Below the pieces are notes generated by a model. The model saw only the letters and a program-made list of their open reading frames with translations. It had not been told where the DNA came from and searched no databases. The position numbers and the translations under genes are program-made. 64,000 bases of DNA from Erigeron canadensis (lineage: Eukaryota > Streptophyta > Magnoliopsida > Asterales > Asteraceae), in the NCBI RefSeq assembly GCF_010389155.1, contig NC_057763.1, forward strand, positions 6,262,649 through 6,326,648. Reading direction: 5' to 3'. Below, piece after piece: positions 11,245 through 21,444 of this stretch (position 1 is its first letter; each line of letters opens with the position of its first letter).

Positions 11245-12699
11245 TAATGTGGATTTTCTAGTCTTAAATTTATGAACACGAAATACCTAGCTACTGACTA
11301 CTACACACTTGCGGGCAGTGAACCCGTTCGTATGCAATATAGTTGACTTGGTAAACCGAGGTCGAACACAAGGACTTAATAAGCAATTGTTACAATAAAA
11401 TGATTCAGATTAAAAGGGGGGTTTTGTGACCGAATTGTCACGTTGCAAAGTTAGTGAGAAAAGTCAGTAATCCCGTAGGATTAATCGCAAAAGAATTTTT
11501 GATTGTTGAATCTCAACACAAATTTAAAAGGAACACCTACTTGGGTCAGCTCACATGTCAATCATCGGGTCTAAATATTACTTGCATTTGTTGAACGACT
11601 CAAAAAGTAGACAAGATGAACTCCCGTTATACTTGAAACTTTAACTGCTCAAAAGATAATTATTGCTCCCGCACTTAATTTCTCCTCTAAACAGTTAAGC
11701 ATTAAATTCCTGAGTTGATTTTATGATTTAATCTTTTGAAAGCTTTCTCCCGAACTGCTTATTCGCCTAATCAGATCCCTCTTTCATAAGCGTTGACACA
11801 TTCAAAATGAATTTACTCCAACGATTTCCGGTTAATTATAGACCGATTAACCATTTCATAAATCAATTGACAATGACATAGATTTCTCCCGAACTTCTAA
11901 TTACAATTATCAATCAATAAATATAAAAGTTGAAAACAATATTTAAATCCAAATAAATGTGGATCTTCGATTAAACATATAAACCTTGTTCAACATTTAC
12001 AAGCAACATCAATTCGACCATATGACATGCTTACTACCCAAGCGGGTGCTAAAGATTTAGCTATTCATATTAAAAACACAAGAACAAACAAATAGAGAAG
12101 AAATCATATTATACCAAATGAATGATGATAATCCGGTAGCAATGATGATTACAATCCAAAGCTGAAAATAGGTGAAACCCTAATCACTTGTTTGCTCCAA
12201 AATATTCCGAAGTATGAAAAAACTAATGAAATTTTGCCAAGAATTCGTCCCCCAAAGCAGAACCCTAATCGTCTATATATACAAAATTCGCGTGCAACTG
12301 CTGTTAGTGAAGTAATGGCCGTTACCTTTGAACTTCCCTTGTAACTGCCGTTACTCCAGTAACTGCCGTTACACTCCTTTGAAAAACTAACTGCCGTTAC
12401 TCCAGTAACTGCAAGTTACAGGAGTTTCATGATTTTCCTTTGTAATGGCCATTACTCCAGTAACGGGAGTTACAAACTCCAGGATTCGTTTCCTTCGTCT
12501 TTCGCTCGATTTCAACCGAATCTTCCTCCCGTTTCTTCTATATATCATCGAACTCAACCAATTCATTCTTTTAATCAATTTCCAACCTGGAAACACTTAA
12601 CACACCTTCAAAGCATCGAAAGTTGGATATAAAACTATCAAAATGACAAATAATTGGTTCTAAAATCACGTGGGAAATGGTATAAAATATGACACATCA
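11245..12699 (-). repeat. 5' LTR of nested gypsy-type element
   Basis: 1455 bp, nearly identical to 6042-7531 but lacking 35 bp after position 11815. Its inner terminus reads TAATGTGG where the other copy reads TGATGTGT, so this end has mutated. The promoter cluster of CCGTTA motifs is at 12297-12481. Confidence 0.9.
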
Positions 12700-12704
12700 A
12701 CAAG
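12700..12704. repeat. Target-site duplication ACAAG, right copy
   Basis: Identical to 6037-6041; marks the insertion point in the copia gag-protease region. Confidence 0.9.
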
Positions 12705-13110
12705 CTTTTGGGGTAGAAGGTTCATCATAAATGGTGCTTGGCTTAACCTCCTCTGGTAACCGGTCAATTACTGGTATTAATGCTGCAACATGAGTATTTC
12801 CATGCAGATATGCACGTTTTTGAGATGGAAACTGGTTTACTCCAGCATCATATGGCTTTTTACTTTCAAGCCATGATTTAATGACCTGTTTTTCCTTTTC
12901 CAAAATTATTTCCAGATCATGTTTTTCTTGAACCAGTTGTTCAGTTACCAAAACTTGTGCTTAAAAAGCCAGTTCAATATCCTGGAGCTCTTTTAATTTT
13001 GATTGTAAAATTGATAATTCAGAAAAATCAGTTTCAAAACCTTTTGTCATTTCAGATCTGATAGTTTCAACAAAAATTAAATCAGAATTAAGAGCTTCAG
13101 CAATGTCCAA
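12705..13110 (-). pseudogene. Copia gag C-terminal region, right half of interrupted region
   Basis: Continues gag on the minus strand after a stop at the end of the 480-residue frame. The piece 12697-12951 is open, and its first 30 residues (VQEKHDLEIILEKEKQVI) look like coiled coil. It is truncated by the nested element. Confidence 0.6.
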
Positions 13111-14553
13111 TTATAGTTCAGGATCGTTCTCCAGATCATACAAACTAACCTTCTTGATAACAATGTCCATCCATCTTCCAGATGTGACATCTTCCTTCAC
13201 CAGATGCTCATCATCAGCCAGAGCCATAAAGCAACAATCTTTTTCCTCTTCCTCATCATCAAATGAGTCATCAGAGGGAACCCATTTTTCTTCAGTTGTT
13301 GCAATCATGCACCTATTATTATCTTTTTCTGCAGACATGAGAGCAATTTTTGCCTTAAGCTTTTTGTACTTGTACTTATAGCTATCATCAGGCTTGTTAT
13401 AGGGAACAGATGGACCAGACCGGGGAATAAACTGACTGGACTTGCACTCCTTCATGAAATGACCTTTTCTACCACACTTAAAGCATGTCAGATTGGTCTT
13501 GTCAGTAGAGGAACTGGGGGCATGTTGTCCAGTGGGCCTGTTTGCTCTTGCTGTAAAACGGTTAAACGTTTTAGCAATCATTGCAACTAAGTCGTCACTG
13601 TCAGTTTCATCACAGTCAGATGAGATATTATTTGTGACTCCAGATTCCATTAATTCAGACATTATCTTCTTCATAGAAAATACATTTTTGGAAGACATGA
13701 ATGCAGCACAAGGTGGTTTAGAATTATTGACCACTGTGGAACTACTGGAAGCATGATTTAAAGCATCTTTTTCTGCCTCAATCCTCTGGGCTTGATTTTC
13801 TTCAGTAAATTTGAAGGCTCCATACAATGTTGACAAAGTATGGGTATGCAAGGTTTTAGCTTGTCTCAAGACCAGAATCATGTGAGACCATTTTGTTGGA
13901 AGAATATCCTTGTCTTTCTCAACCCCTAGTCCTCTTAATTGGTTAATAATGCTCATAAATCTGGTATATGTACCAGTTAGAGACTCATTGGGGAGAGCAA
14001 AAAATGACTCATACTTCTTGTTTAAGGAGACTTTTCTAGTGACAATGGTGTCATCACCTCCTTCGTGCTGGTTTGCTAGTACATCCCACATGGTTTTAGC
14101 ACTGGGATAGAGAACTGGTGTGGGAATTAGGGTTTCTGGAACAGCCCCGAGGATCATGTTTTTAAGAATGGTATCAAGGTTTACCAATCTTCTATCCTCT
14201 TCAGACCAATGTTCCTCCCTCATTTCCCTTTCAGATCTAGATCCAGTTGGATCAAGAAGTTGATTGAGAGGAGATCTGGGAATATAAGGACCTTCATTTA
14301 AAATTTTTAACATATTCCTCTCAAAGCCAGTAACATGAAGAATCATCCTAGCTTTCCACGTTCCAAACTCATCACCATTCCCACTGAATTTGGGAGCAGG
14401 ATTGTTGGAGTAGTGCACATGCACATGTGGAGAAGCAGAATTAGGAGGAGCTGGAGGATTGTTATTAATTATGGGTGGTGGTTCATTAACTTGTTCATTA
14501 ATAATTGGAGGATCATTAGGATTAGCTTGTGCATTCTCTGGGTTTGACATCAT
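13111..14553 (-). CDS. Copia Gag (capsid plus zinc knuckle)
   Basis: 480 residues. A Pro/Asn-rich N-terminus is followed by the copia gag capsid region (about residues 55-230; FGTWKARMILHV, TMWDVLANQHEG, LTGTYTRFMSIINQLRGLG). A CCHC zinc knuckle CFKCGRKGHFMKEC lies at residues 357-370. A basic patch and an acidic stretch (DDEEEEKDC) follow. Gag assembles the cytoplasmic virus-like particle and the knuckle binds element RNA. The start Met-Met at 14553 lies about 30 bp inside the primer site, which supports this start. The frame is intact and is the best-preserved part of the element. Confidence 0.9.
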   Translation of the reverse strand: MMSNPENAQANPNDPPIINEQVNEPPPIINNNPPAPPNSASPHVHVHYSNNPAPKFSGNGDEFGTWKARMILHVTGFERNMLKILNEGPYIPRSPLNQLLDPTGSRSEREMREEHWSEEDRRLVNLDTILKNMILGAVPETLIPTPVLYPSAKTMWDVLANQHEGGDDTIVTRKVSLNKKYESFFALPNESLTGTYTRFMSIINQLRGLGVEKDKDILPTKWSHMILVLRQAKTLHTHTLSTLYGAFKFTEENQAQRIEAEKDALNHASSSSTVVNNSKPPCAAFMSSKNVFSMKKIMSELMESGVTNNISSDCDETDSDDLVAMIAKTFNRFTARANRPTGQHAPSSSTDKTNLTCFKCGRKGHFMKECKSSQFIPRSGPSVPYNKPDDSYKYKYKKLKAKIALMSAEKDNNRCMIATTEEKWVPSDDSFDDEEEEKDCCFMALADDEHLVKEDVTSGRWMDIVIKKVSLYDLENDPEL

Positions 14554-14585
14554 GAAACATATCTAAGAAAGTATGTTAACCTTCT

Positions 14586-14597
14586 GCTCTGATACCA
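14586..14597 (-). promoter_or_regulatory. Primer binding site, initiator tRNA-Met type
   Basis: Minus-strand TGGTATCAGAGC, the standard plant copia primer site, two bases from the LTR edge. Confidence 0.9.
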
Positions 14598-14599
14598 AA

Positions 14600-15549
14600 T
14601 GTGAAGTCCCCTCATACGATGGTTTAACTCACGAGTGTAGAATGACAAGTCAAGTATTGAACTAGAATGGACTAGTATCACTTTAAATATAAATGCAAGT
14701 AAATAAATAAAGTAATACAAGACTTAAAGTAATAAATAAGTGAATAAGTAAATGGTGAGACACAATATAATTTTCAAGTGTATTTTATTTATTGATGTTA
14801 AATAAAATACAAGATTGTTGTGGAACCTAGATAATACAAATGTAAGTATCTAAACAATCTATGAATTACAAGTGATCTATATTTGCTAAATAATCTCCTT
14901 GATCGAAATACTTAAAGTTGTGAAGTATAACAGTTTGGATCGAGAGTATTTAGGCAAATTCACCAAATTGCAAAAAGTAACTTGGACGAGGGAAATGATT
15001 TGGTATTTATAGGCAAAAAGAATTAATATTTAATTCTTTTTGCCGTACAAATAAAGTTTCATACATTTAACAATATAATATCTATTACCTTAAATGTATT
15101 GATTAAAGTACAAGGATAAAGTCACATTGATGTGACTTTTCATAATTTAACCAACCACCTTTACATGCGTGTAAGGCTTTTAACAAAGGACAAATATATT
15201 ATCCGGATAAAAGCGTGTAAAGGTAAACAAGTCAATTCCACGTAATCAGTGTTCGGACTTGTAAGGTCTAGAACACTGACAAGAACTCCAGTCAGGAGAT
15301 CTGGTAAGACTGTCAGTGGGCCCCGCCATTTGTCGGTCTTCTTTCTTCAGACTTCAGTCTTCGACTTCAGTGAGAAAGTCTTCAGTGGGATGATCTTGAC
15401 TGGAGTGAAGTCCAGTGAAGCAATCTGGTGGAATCCAGATTCCTGTACAAGTAAGTGATTCACTGGTCTTCTATTATTTCTGGACAAATCTTCAGTGAAG
15501 CTCCAGTCTTCAAATCTGAAGCGACTCCAGTAAAACTGGACTTAACACA
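14600..15549 (-). repeat. 5' LTR of copia element 1
   Basis: About 950 bp from TGTGAAGTCC to GGACTTAACACA. The edge is set by the primer site on one side and by TG...CA ends on the other. The outer third (15270-15549) is crowded with CCAGT/ACTGG and CAGT motifs. The partner LTR is outside the window, so the length is inferred from a single copy. Confidence 0.75.
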
Positions 15550-15552
15550 ATT

Positions 15553-16253
15553 ATCTGCTTATTAGGTCTCTAATAGTAAATTTATGTGCACTTTAGAATT
15601 TTAATAATAGAAATATGTTTTAGAAAACTGATTTATATATAAACTTTTGTTATTATAATGCTTAAATAAATAAAAGATTGTCTGTTAGGAATTTGATATT
15701 TATTAAAAACAAAAAAGCAAATCTGTTCAAATAGGATAAATGTCGTATATTGTATTTTAGTTATCTATTCTTGAGTAAAGTACACAGAAAATGTTATTGA
15801 CTTTCTGTGTATTTTATTTATTTAATAGTTTATTTTATTTCAAAAAATGTTGTTGACTTTCTGTGTATTTGACTCGAGAATCGATAACTAATATACCATA
15901 TATGACATTTAGATTATTCGAACAAATTTTCTGTTTTCTTTTTAATAAGTATCAAATTCCAAACGTACAATCTTTTATTTATTTAAGATTTTATAATAAC
16001 AAAAGTTTATATATAAATCAGTTTTCTAAAACAAAAGTATTTATATAAGGGGATGATATTTGTACCACCCTTTAATACTTTTACCACAATGTACAAGTAT
16101 TGTTCCAGACTGTACAAGTATTAACTGCATAGATGTGGTATAATAATCAAATGGTGTGGTACTAATATCAATTCTCATTTATATAAGATATATTTCTATT
16201 ATTAAAATTTTAAAGTACACATAAATTTACTATTAGATACCTAACGAGCAGAT
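15553..16253. mobile_element. Fold-back (long inverted repeat) element, interrupted
   Basis: 15553-15790 and 15858-16253 are long imperfect reverse complements around a loop of about 70 bp. For example, the left start ATCTGCTTATTAGG mirrors the right end CTAACGAGCAGAT. The right arm is split by a 127-bp MITE. The left arm is cut at the copia LTR boundary, so its outer part must lie on the far side of the copia element. There is no coding capacity; the superfamily is not identifiable. Confidence 0.75.
16050..16176. mobile_element. 127-bp MITE with 11-bp flanking duplication
   Basis: Bounded by ATTTATATAAG on both sides (16039-16049 and 16177-16187). Its ends are imperfect inverted repeats of about 20 bp (GGGATGATATTTGTACCAC against the complement of GTGGTACTAATATCAATTCTC). 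The 9-11-bp duplication suggests Mutator-like relationship. A relative is at 62519-62648. Confidence 0.75.
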
Positions 16254-16302
16254 AGTTGTATGTTACAATCTCTTAAATGAAAAAAAATATATATATCAAG
16301 GT

Positions 16303-16540
16303 ATTAGTTGCAAGATTGGTCCATATGGTTTTTTCATTTTAACAATGGAGGTCCTTGTGAGGTAGAAAGTACATAAATACCCCCCACATGTGCATACTTG
16401 ACGGTCACATTTAACGGATCCGTTAAATTTGGACTAATTATGCAAAAAATTCTCAAAATACGGACACTTATTGCAACGATTCTCGAATAAGGACCCCTTT
16501 GTTAAAATGTACAAACCACATGGACCAATTTTGTAATTAA
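16303..16540. mobile_element. Short fold-back MITE
   Basis: Inverted arms of about 50 bp: left GCAAGATTGGTCCATATGG..., right reverse complement ACAAAATTGGTCCATGTGG.... They enclose a core with a small palindrome (TTTAACGGATCCGTTAAA at 16409-16426). The flanks end in TTA/TAA, compatible with a Harbinger-type target but not decisive. Confidence 0.65.
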
Positions 16541-17705
16541 CTTAAATAAAAAATGTAATGTAAGTGATGTAACAATGCTCGATAGACAATCCAAGAACAT
16601 GTTTATTTCTTTTCCGATCCTCTTCAAGGCCCAAACTCAAACAAGCTGAATTTGGGCTTGGTCATGGGCTCACGCTCACCACACAAAGAGTGGCTTCCAA
16701 GTTCCAATCGAATTTTTTTTAGAACAGGTATTTTTTCAGTGTCTTTCACAATACATTTGGTATTTGGTAAAAATGATATGGATAAGGGGAAGAAAAGTAT
16801 ATCTTTATTTTGCTTCATTAGTATTGGTCCGTGCATGTTTCTACGACATTTTATTTTTTCAGATAAAACTTTTTATAGAAAAATCATTGTTTTGCTTTAA
16901 CAAAGAAAATTTTAGGTTTTTCTTAAATAAAATTGATATTGATATAACTAATTAATTATAATTGTGATAAACAAGGATTTATAGAAGATTCCATTCCTGT
17001 GGTGGAGTACTTGTATCTACTAAAATAATCCCAACAAAAACAACCCCACACAAACTATCTGTAAAAAACAGATTCCCTGACTTTTATTTTTCTTCCAATA
17101 ATAATAATAATAAATTAATACTAATACTTACTCGTACATCACATCCATGTACGTATGTAGTTATGATTTATAAACATATCAGCACCAAAAATTAAATCGA
17201 TCATTTTCTCGACAAATGTATATCTTTTCTAATATACACATGAAACAAACAGAATTTCTGGACTAGCACAAAGTAGCCAAGATAAACAAAATGGGTTAAT
17301 AAAAATAAAATGGGACCAAATTCAGTTAATGAAGGCAATGTATAGCTGGATTAGCGCAAAAGAATAAGTATACAATATACTGATATACATATTTGAAATC
17401 AATAATTGAACTAGATAAGCTAATGCGATGGGTTCCATCTGTAAGCAAGAAAATTAATATTATTTGGTTGGTTTTACCAAACGAAGCCCTTAGAGTTTTT
17501 GTTAAATTGCATTAAATAGTTGTACACTTATTATAAAATTCAAAGGGTGGACTTTTAATATGGAAAGGTACAACATTTTTATGCACGTTAAGTGCAGCCT
17601 TAAGAATGCGTTTAGCATTTTCCTATTTTGTTTCAGATTTAGAAATATAAAAAAAAAATATTATAGTGGGGATTGGTTGTAAACTTAGAATTAACATACA
17701 TATGA
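16541..17705. other. AT-rich spacer, nothing identified
   Basis: No credible ORF, no gene-like splice pattern. Contains an AAT microsatellite at about 17097-17112. Confidence 0.5.
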
Positions 17706-17713
17706 GTTGAGTA

Positions 17714-18085
17714 ATACGTTACCCGCGCAATACGGTGGTGGTCGTGGCAGCAACGATGTGGTGGTGGGGGCGACTGTTGGTGGTATATGATACGTCGAGT
17801 AGTGTTGATAACTGATGTAAAGGTTTAATGAAGATATTTTATAAAAGATAAAAGAGTGATAGTGTAATTTAATAATTAATGTTAATAGGGTAGTGTTCAT
17901 AAAAATATTTTAAGGAGTGCTAAGGGAAAATATTACATATTTTTTAACACTTACAAAATAAAATGTTATTATTTTTATATAGAAGTACGAGATGTATACC
18001 CGCGCAATGCGGCGGCGGTGGTGACAACGGGTGGTGATGGTAGTGGTGGTAGTAACAATGTAGTTATTAATCTAAAAGTAATGGA
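17714..18085. repeat. Two GC-rich (CCGCGCAATGCGG) repeat termini
   Basis: 17717-17790 and 17999-18075 each begin with CCCGCGCAAT(A/G)CGG followed by a GGTGGTGG-rich stretch and a related AT-rich segment. A third copy in opposite orientation lies at 20165-20247. They stand out as GC islands in AT-rich DNA and look like ends of one dispersed element family, possibly Helitron-related. Confidence 0.5.
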
Positions 18086-19073
18086 TTCTCATGAATCAAA
18101 ATTGAATTTCATATAATATATTATATATGTTTAGTTGTAAAAGAAAGGTGTTTTTGTACGGAATAATTAAAATTTTTCTTTTGTTATTCAACACAAGTTT
18201 TTCACATGTTCCGAAAGAACAGATATCTAACTGATCAAACACTCGAATATTAAGGCATTAAGCAACATTTAAACACGTCATTACATACTTTGAACCCATT
18301 TGGTACTTTTCTTTCCAAAAAGTCATGTTTTTTTTTTAATTGATGTGCAACATTGACAAAATGAGTGTAAGAGTGTTTGTTAAACCTTCATTTAATTTTT
18401 TGTTGACTCTTAAAAATACAATTTTCTTTTATGTCCCTTCAAGTTATAAACAATATAAGTAGTTGAGGAAGTAACTCTCAATATCGTTTTTCAATGTGTT
18501 ATGGGGACAGTCTTACTCCTATCTAAGGTAAAAATGTTGCTTTTAAGTTTTAAAAATGATAAAATATAAAAAAACAAAAAAAAAAACTTCAGTGATGACA
18601 TGAATATCAAACACTTAACTATAGTTGGTTTTTATAGTTATCAACCATGACTCCATTAAAAGTTCTCGATTTTGTAATAGAAATTTAATGTTTGTTCGTG
18701 TGGTTGTACTAACAGTCGAACATGAACAAACCTTGTTTATATTTGTAGAGTTCTTGTACCGTCCTAATCTACATAAAAACTTTAAAGCTATGTTTGCGAC
18801 ACATATAATAAGTTTTTCATTTTATGCAATAAATTAATAAACCAAATTTTCAAAATACAATTCCGAACACTTTAACAATTACAATACTCTATTAGGCTAT
18901 GGATAAAAGATGTTAGGAATTATTTTGTTTAACGTGAGGAATATTATTTCTAATACATAAAAATATAATTACATTTATAAGGTTAGGTTGATATATCGTT
19001 TCATAGTAATAACTTTAACTAATTTAGTGTTAGGTTGATATATCTATACTATATATATATATATATATATTAA
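18086..19073. other. AT-rich spacer, nothing identified
   Basis: No credible gene. Short frames such as 18625-18837 lack any recognisable family or splice context. A TA microsatellite lies at 19050-19070. Confidence 0.5.
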
Positions 19074-19896
19074 CTAGTGCTCAGGCCCGTCCATTGGACG
19101 GCTAATCTCAAGATATATAAATCTTATAATAATTGTGAAATATAAAGTATATGACCAATGTCACAACTTAATAAATACGAAAGCTAAAGAATAACATATG
19201 AAAATTAACTCCATATAAATATTGATTTCAGCTTATCCATTTTTTTCAACTTTAGTTAAATAAAAAGAAAAACAAAAAGTGTATGACCAATATCACAACT
19301 TAATCAATACGAAAGCTAAAGAATAAACATATGAAAATTAACTCCATATTAATATTGATTCTAGTTTACTTTCTTATATCAACTTTAGTTAAATAAAAAG
19401 AGAAATAAAAAGTGTAGAGTATATAACTTGAAAAATACATATCAATTCATCAACAAAGACTATTTCGAACGTTTTGATTTTCTTTGGGTTGTTCCACTCC
19501 GAAACAGTCCATAATGAACCTATAATGGATAACAAACTAAATTAAAAGATATAATAACAATAACATAAGAATTCAATGTTAAATAATAATAATGATTAAA
19601 CATGAACAAAGTATATAAATAAAAAACCTTTTTGGTAATCGATCGTAAAAGTAACATAAAAATTCAATGTTAAATAATAATAATAATTATCAAATATGAA
19701 CAAAGTATATATAAATAGGTGGTGTTTATATATATATAATAAAGATTTTTTTATAAGAAATTTTTATTAAAGGTCAGCCATTTATTAAATAAATTTTTAA
19801 AAAAATAAAGAATTAATAACGATGGAGTATTAGGCTAAATGAGAAGATTAAGTGTGCCAAGTGTACCCCAACCCCCTCTTTTAGTTATATTATAGA
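19074..19896 (-). mobile_element. Candidate non-autonomous Helitron (823 bp)
   Basis: On the minus strand the element would begin with TCTATAATATAAC at 19896, preceded by A. It would end with a perfect 7-bp-stem hairpin (CCGTCCAATGGACGG, 19087-19101), nine bases of spacer, CTAG, then T. This matches the known Helitron layout: 5' TC, 3' hairpin plus CTRR, insertion between A and T. The body holds a 132-bp tandem duplication and no Rep/helicase. Confidence 0.55.
19147..19410. repeat. Tandem duplication, unit about 132 bp, two copies
   Basis: Copies start at 19147 and 19279 with GT(A/G)TATGACCAAT(G/A)TCACAAC and remain closely similar. A second, shorter tandem pair lies at about 19555-19720. 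Confidence 0.8.
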
Positions 19897-20164
19897 TATC
19901 AATAAACAAACTACCATCCTCTTTTTAACTCTCTAACTTTAAAATACCCTTATTTTACAATACATTCTTAACTCACACACTAAATCTACCCTATATATCC
20001 CTAAAATATTTTACACCCATATTTATCCAAAGTATTTATCTCCTTTATTAATTAATTTACATATTTTTCACCTAATATTTCTATAATATTCTTAATAAAG
20101 TTATTTACAAAAAATACACCTCTTAACAATAAAATAACTATACTACCATTTATGTCAAATTTTT

Positions 20165-20247
20165 TAGATTAATAACCACATCGTTGCCACCACCGCCACT
20201 AGCATCACCCGTTGCCACCACCGCCGCCGCATTACGCAGGTACCCAT
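20165..20247. repeat. GC-rich repeat terminus, inverted copy
   Basis: Reverse complement closely matches 17999-18085, including the GGCGGTGGTGG stretch and the adjoining GTTATTAATCTAAAA. It may be the end of an element running leftwards. Confidence 0.55.
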
Positions 20248-20249
20248 CT

Positions 20250-21380
20250 GGTAGTCTTATAAATGTAACAATTAAACAATTATCCGATTCTAATTGAATT
20301 TTTTTTTTCTACATTCATATTAACATAAGTCAAATAAATTAATACAGTATTATTTTTTCTTACAATAAATCTTTTTTAATGACTTTAATACAAGTTCTTT
20401 ATAATAATTAACCAAAAGTAAACAAAATTCATTCACAACATTAATCACATGCAACATTTATATATCATATGAAAAGACAAACTCATTCAAGAAGCTCTCA
20501 ACATGAAAATGACACATCTTTACAAAATTTTGGTATAGGGAAAAAGGAGGAACATGTGAACATAAATCGTTATCATGAAATCAGAATTTAATTCTCACAT
20601 GAGTGAACCTCATGTTATATACTTCTAAATTTCCCTTTTAAAAATTTAAATTTTTTTAGATATATAATAATAAAATAATATACTATATTTTCTTAATTAG
20701 GTAAGTATTTTTCAAAAATATCAGTAACTCCTTATTTCTTTCAACAAACATATTAATAAAAAGCATTCAACCTTGAAGATTTTTTTTTTTTTACCAAAAC
20801 ACACAATAATAATATGTTAAATTTTTTGAGATATAATCACTAGCATGCTTAAATAGTTGGTTGTGACATATGTTAGTGAATTATCTTTTTAAATATCTTT
20901 TTAACAGGATAGTTACAGTCAATGACTTAGAAGATAAGAAACCAGGTTTTACCATAAGACGAAAGTTTGATTATTGTCAGGTGTACTTTATTATTTTAAG
21001 TTATAACTTATAAGGGAGAGTCTTGTGAGATTTCTCTTTTCGCGATGTTGCTCGACTCGTGGTAGGGGCATTTGGTTTAGATAATTGACTATTACGTTAC
21101 CATTTGATGTTGAACATATTCGGTTTTATCTGTAAGTGATATATAAATTGTTATACTTAAAAAGTTTGCAAGAGAATGTGAGAATAGGAAATAAGTTTGT
21201 CATAAAAATATTATATTAGAAAGATTTTAAAAGAATGAGTTATCAGGATTAATTATTTTCATAAAAGTTATAATGATTTTGTAATATAATTTTTTATAGT
21301 TTTTTCAATCAATATACATATGTTAAAAATGTAGCAACAGGATGCAGCTAAGGAAGCGAAAGTCTCTACTACTGCTTATG
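20250..21380. other. AT-rich spacer, nothing identified
   Basis: No credible ORF or gene signature. Confidence 0.5.
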
Positions 21381-21439
21381 GAGTAATTTTCGTGCTTATC
21401 TTAATTGTTGGTTTAGTTTATGCATGGCGAAAGGGGGCA
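21381..21439 (+). pseudogene. Plastid ndhC-like fragment (about 59 bp)
   Basis: Translates to VIFVLILIVGLVYAWRKGA, which I recognise as the C-terminal membrane segment of the plastid NADH dehydrogenase subunit NdhC just before its last residues. The frame stops at TGA directly after GA. No other ndhC sequence flanks it, so it would be a tiny nuclear insertion of plastid DNA. The match is short, so chance or another source cannot be excluded. Confidence 0.45.
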
Positions 21440-21444
21440 TGACT

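Larger units (their letters stand above)
6042..12699 (-). mobile_element. Nested gag-only Ty3/gypsy-type LTR element (6658 bp)
   Basis: Two direct LTRs (6042-7531 and 11245-12699) flank 3713 bp of internal sequence, with a perfect 5-bp target duplication. The polypurine tract lies beside the left LTR and the primer site beside the right LTR, so the element reads on the minus strand. The primer site resembles the TGGCGCCGTTGCCGGGGA type of Athila/Tat gypsy elements. The only long ORF is a gag-like protein; no protease, RT, RNase H or integrase is visible. That makes it non-autonomous (a TR-GAG or LARD-like element) dependent on a relative. By eye the LTRs differ at about 17 positions plus one 35-bp deletion in the right copy, so it is young. 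Confidence 0.9.
1..15549 (-). mobile_element. Ty1/copia LTR retrotransposon, decayed, left part outside window
   Basis: On the minus strand the order is 5' LTR (14600-15549), a tRNA-Met-type primer site, gag, protease, integrase, reverse transcriptase, RNase H, then a further ORF after pol. The order protease-integrase-RT is the Ty1/copia signature. The RNase H style and the extra ORF in the env position suggest the SIRE/Maximus group, by inference. The 3' LTR is not visible, so the element continues past base 1. Its right flank is ATTAT (15550-15554); the matching duplication must lie outside. The element is interrupted by a 6658-bp element at 6042-12699. Stops and frameshifts across gag-pol make it unable to move by itself. 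Confidence 0.9.

Noticed and set aside
20165..20254. A second Helitron ending at CTGG|T near 20250
   Set aside because: The hairpin is imperfect and a matching 5' end could not be separated from the neighbouring candidate, so only the repeat terminus is listed.
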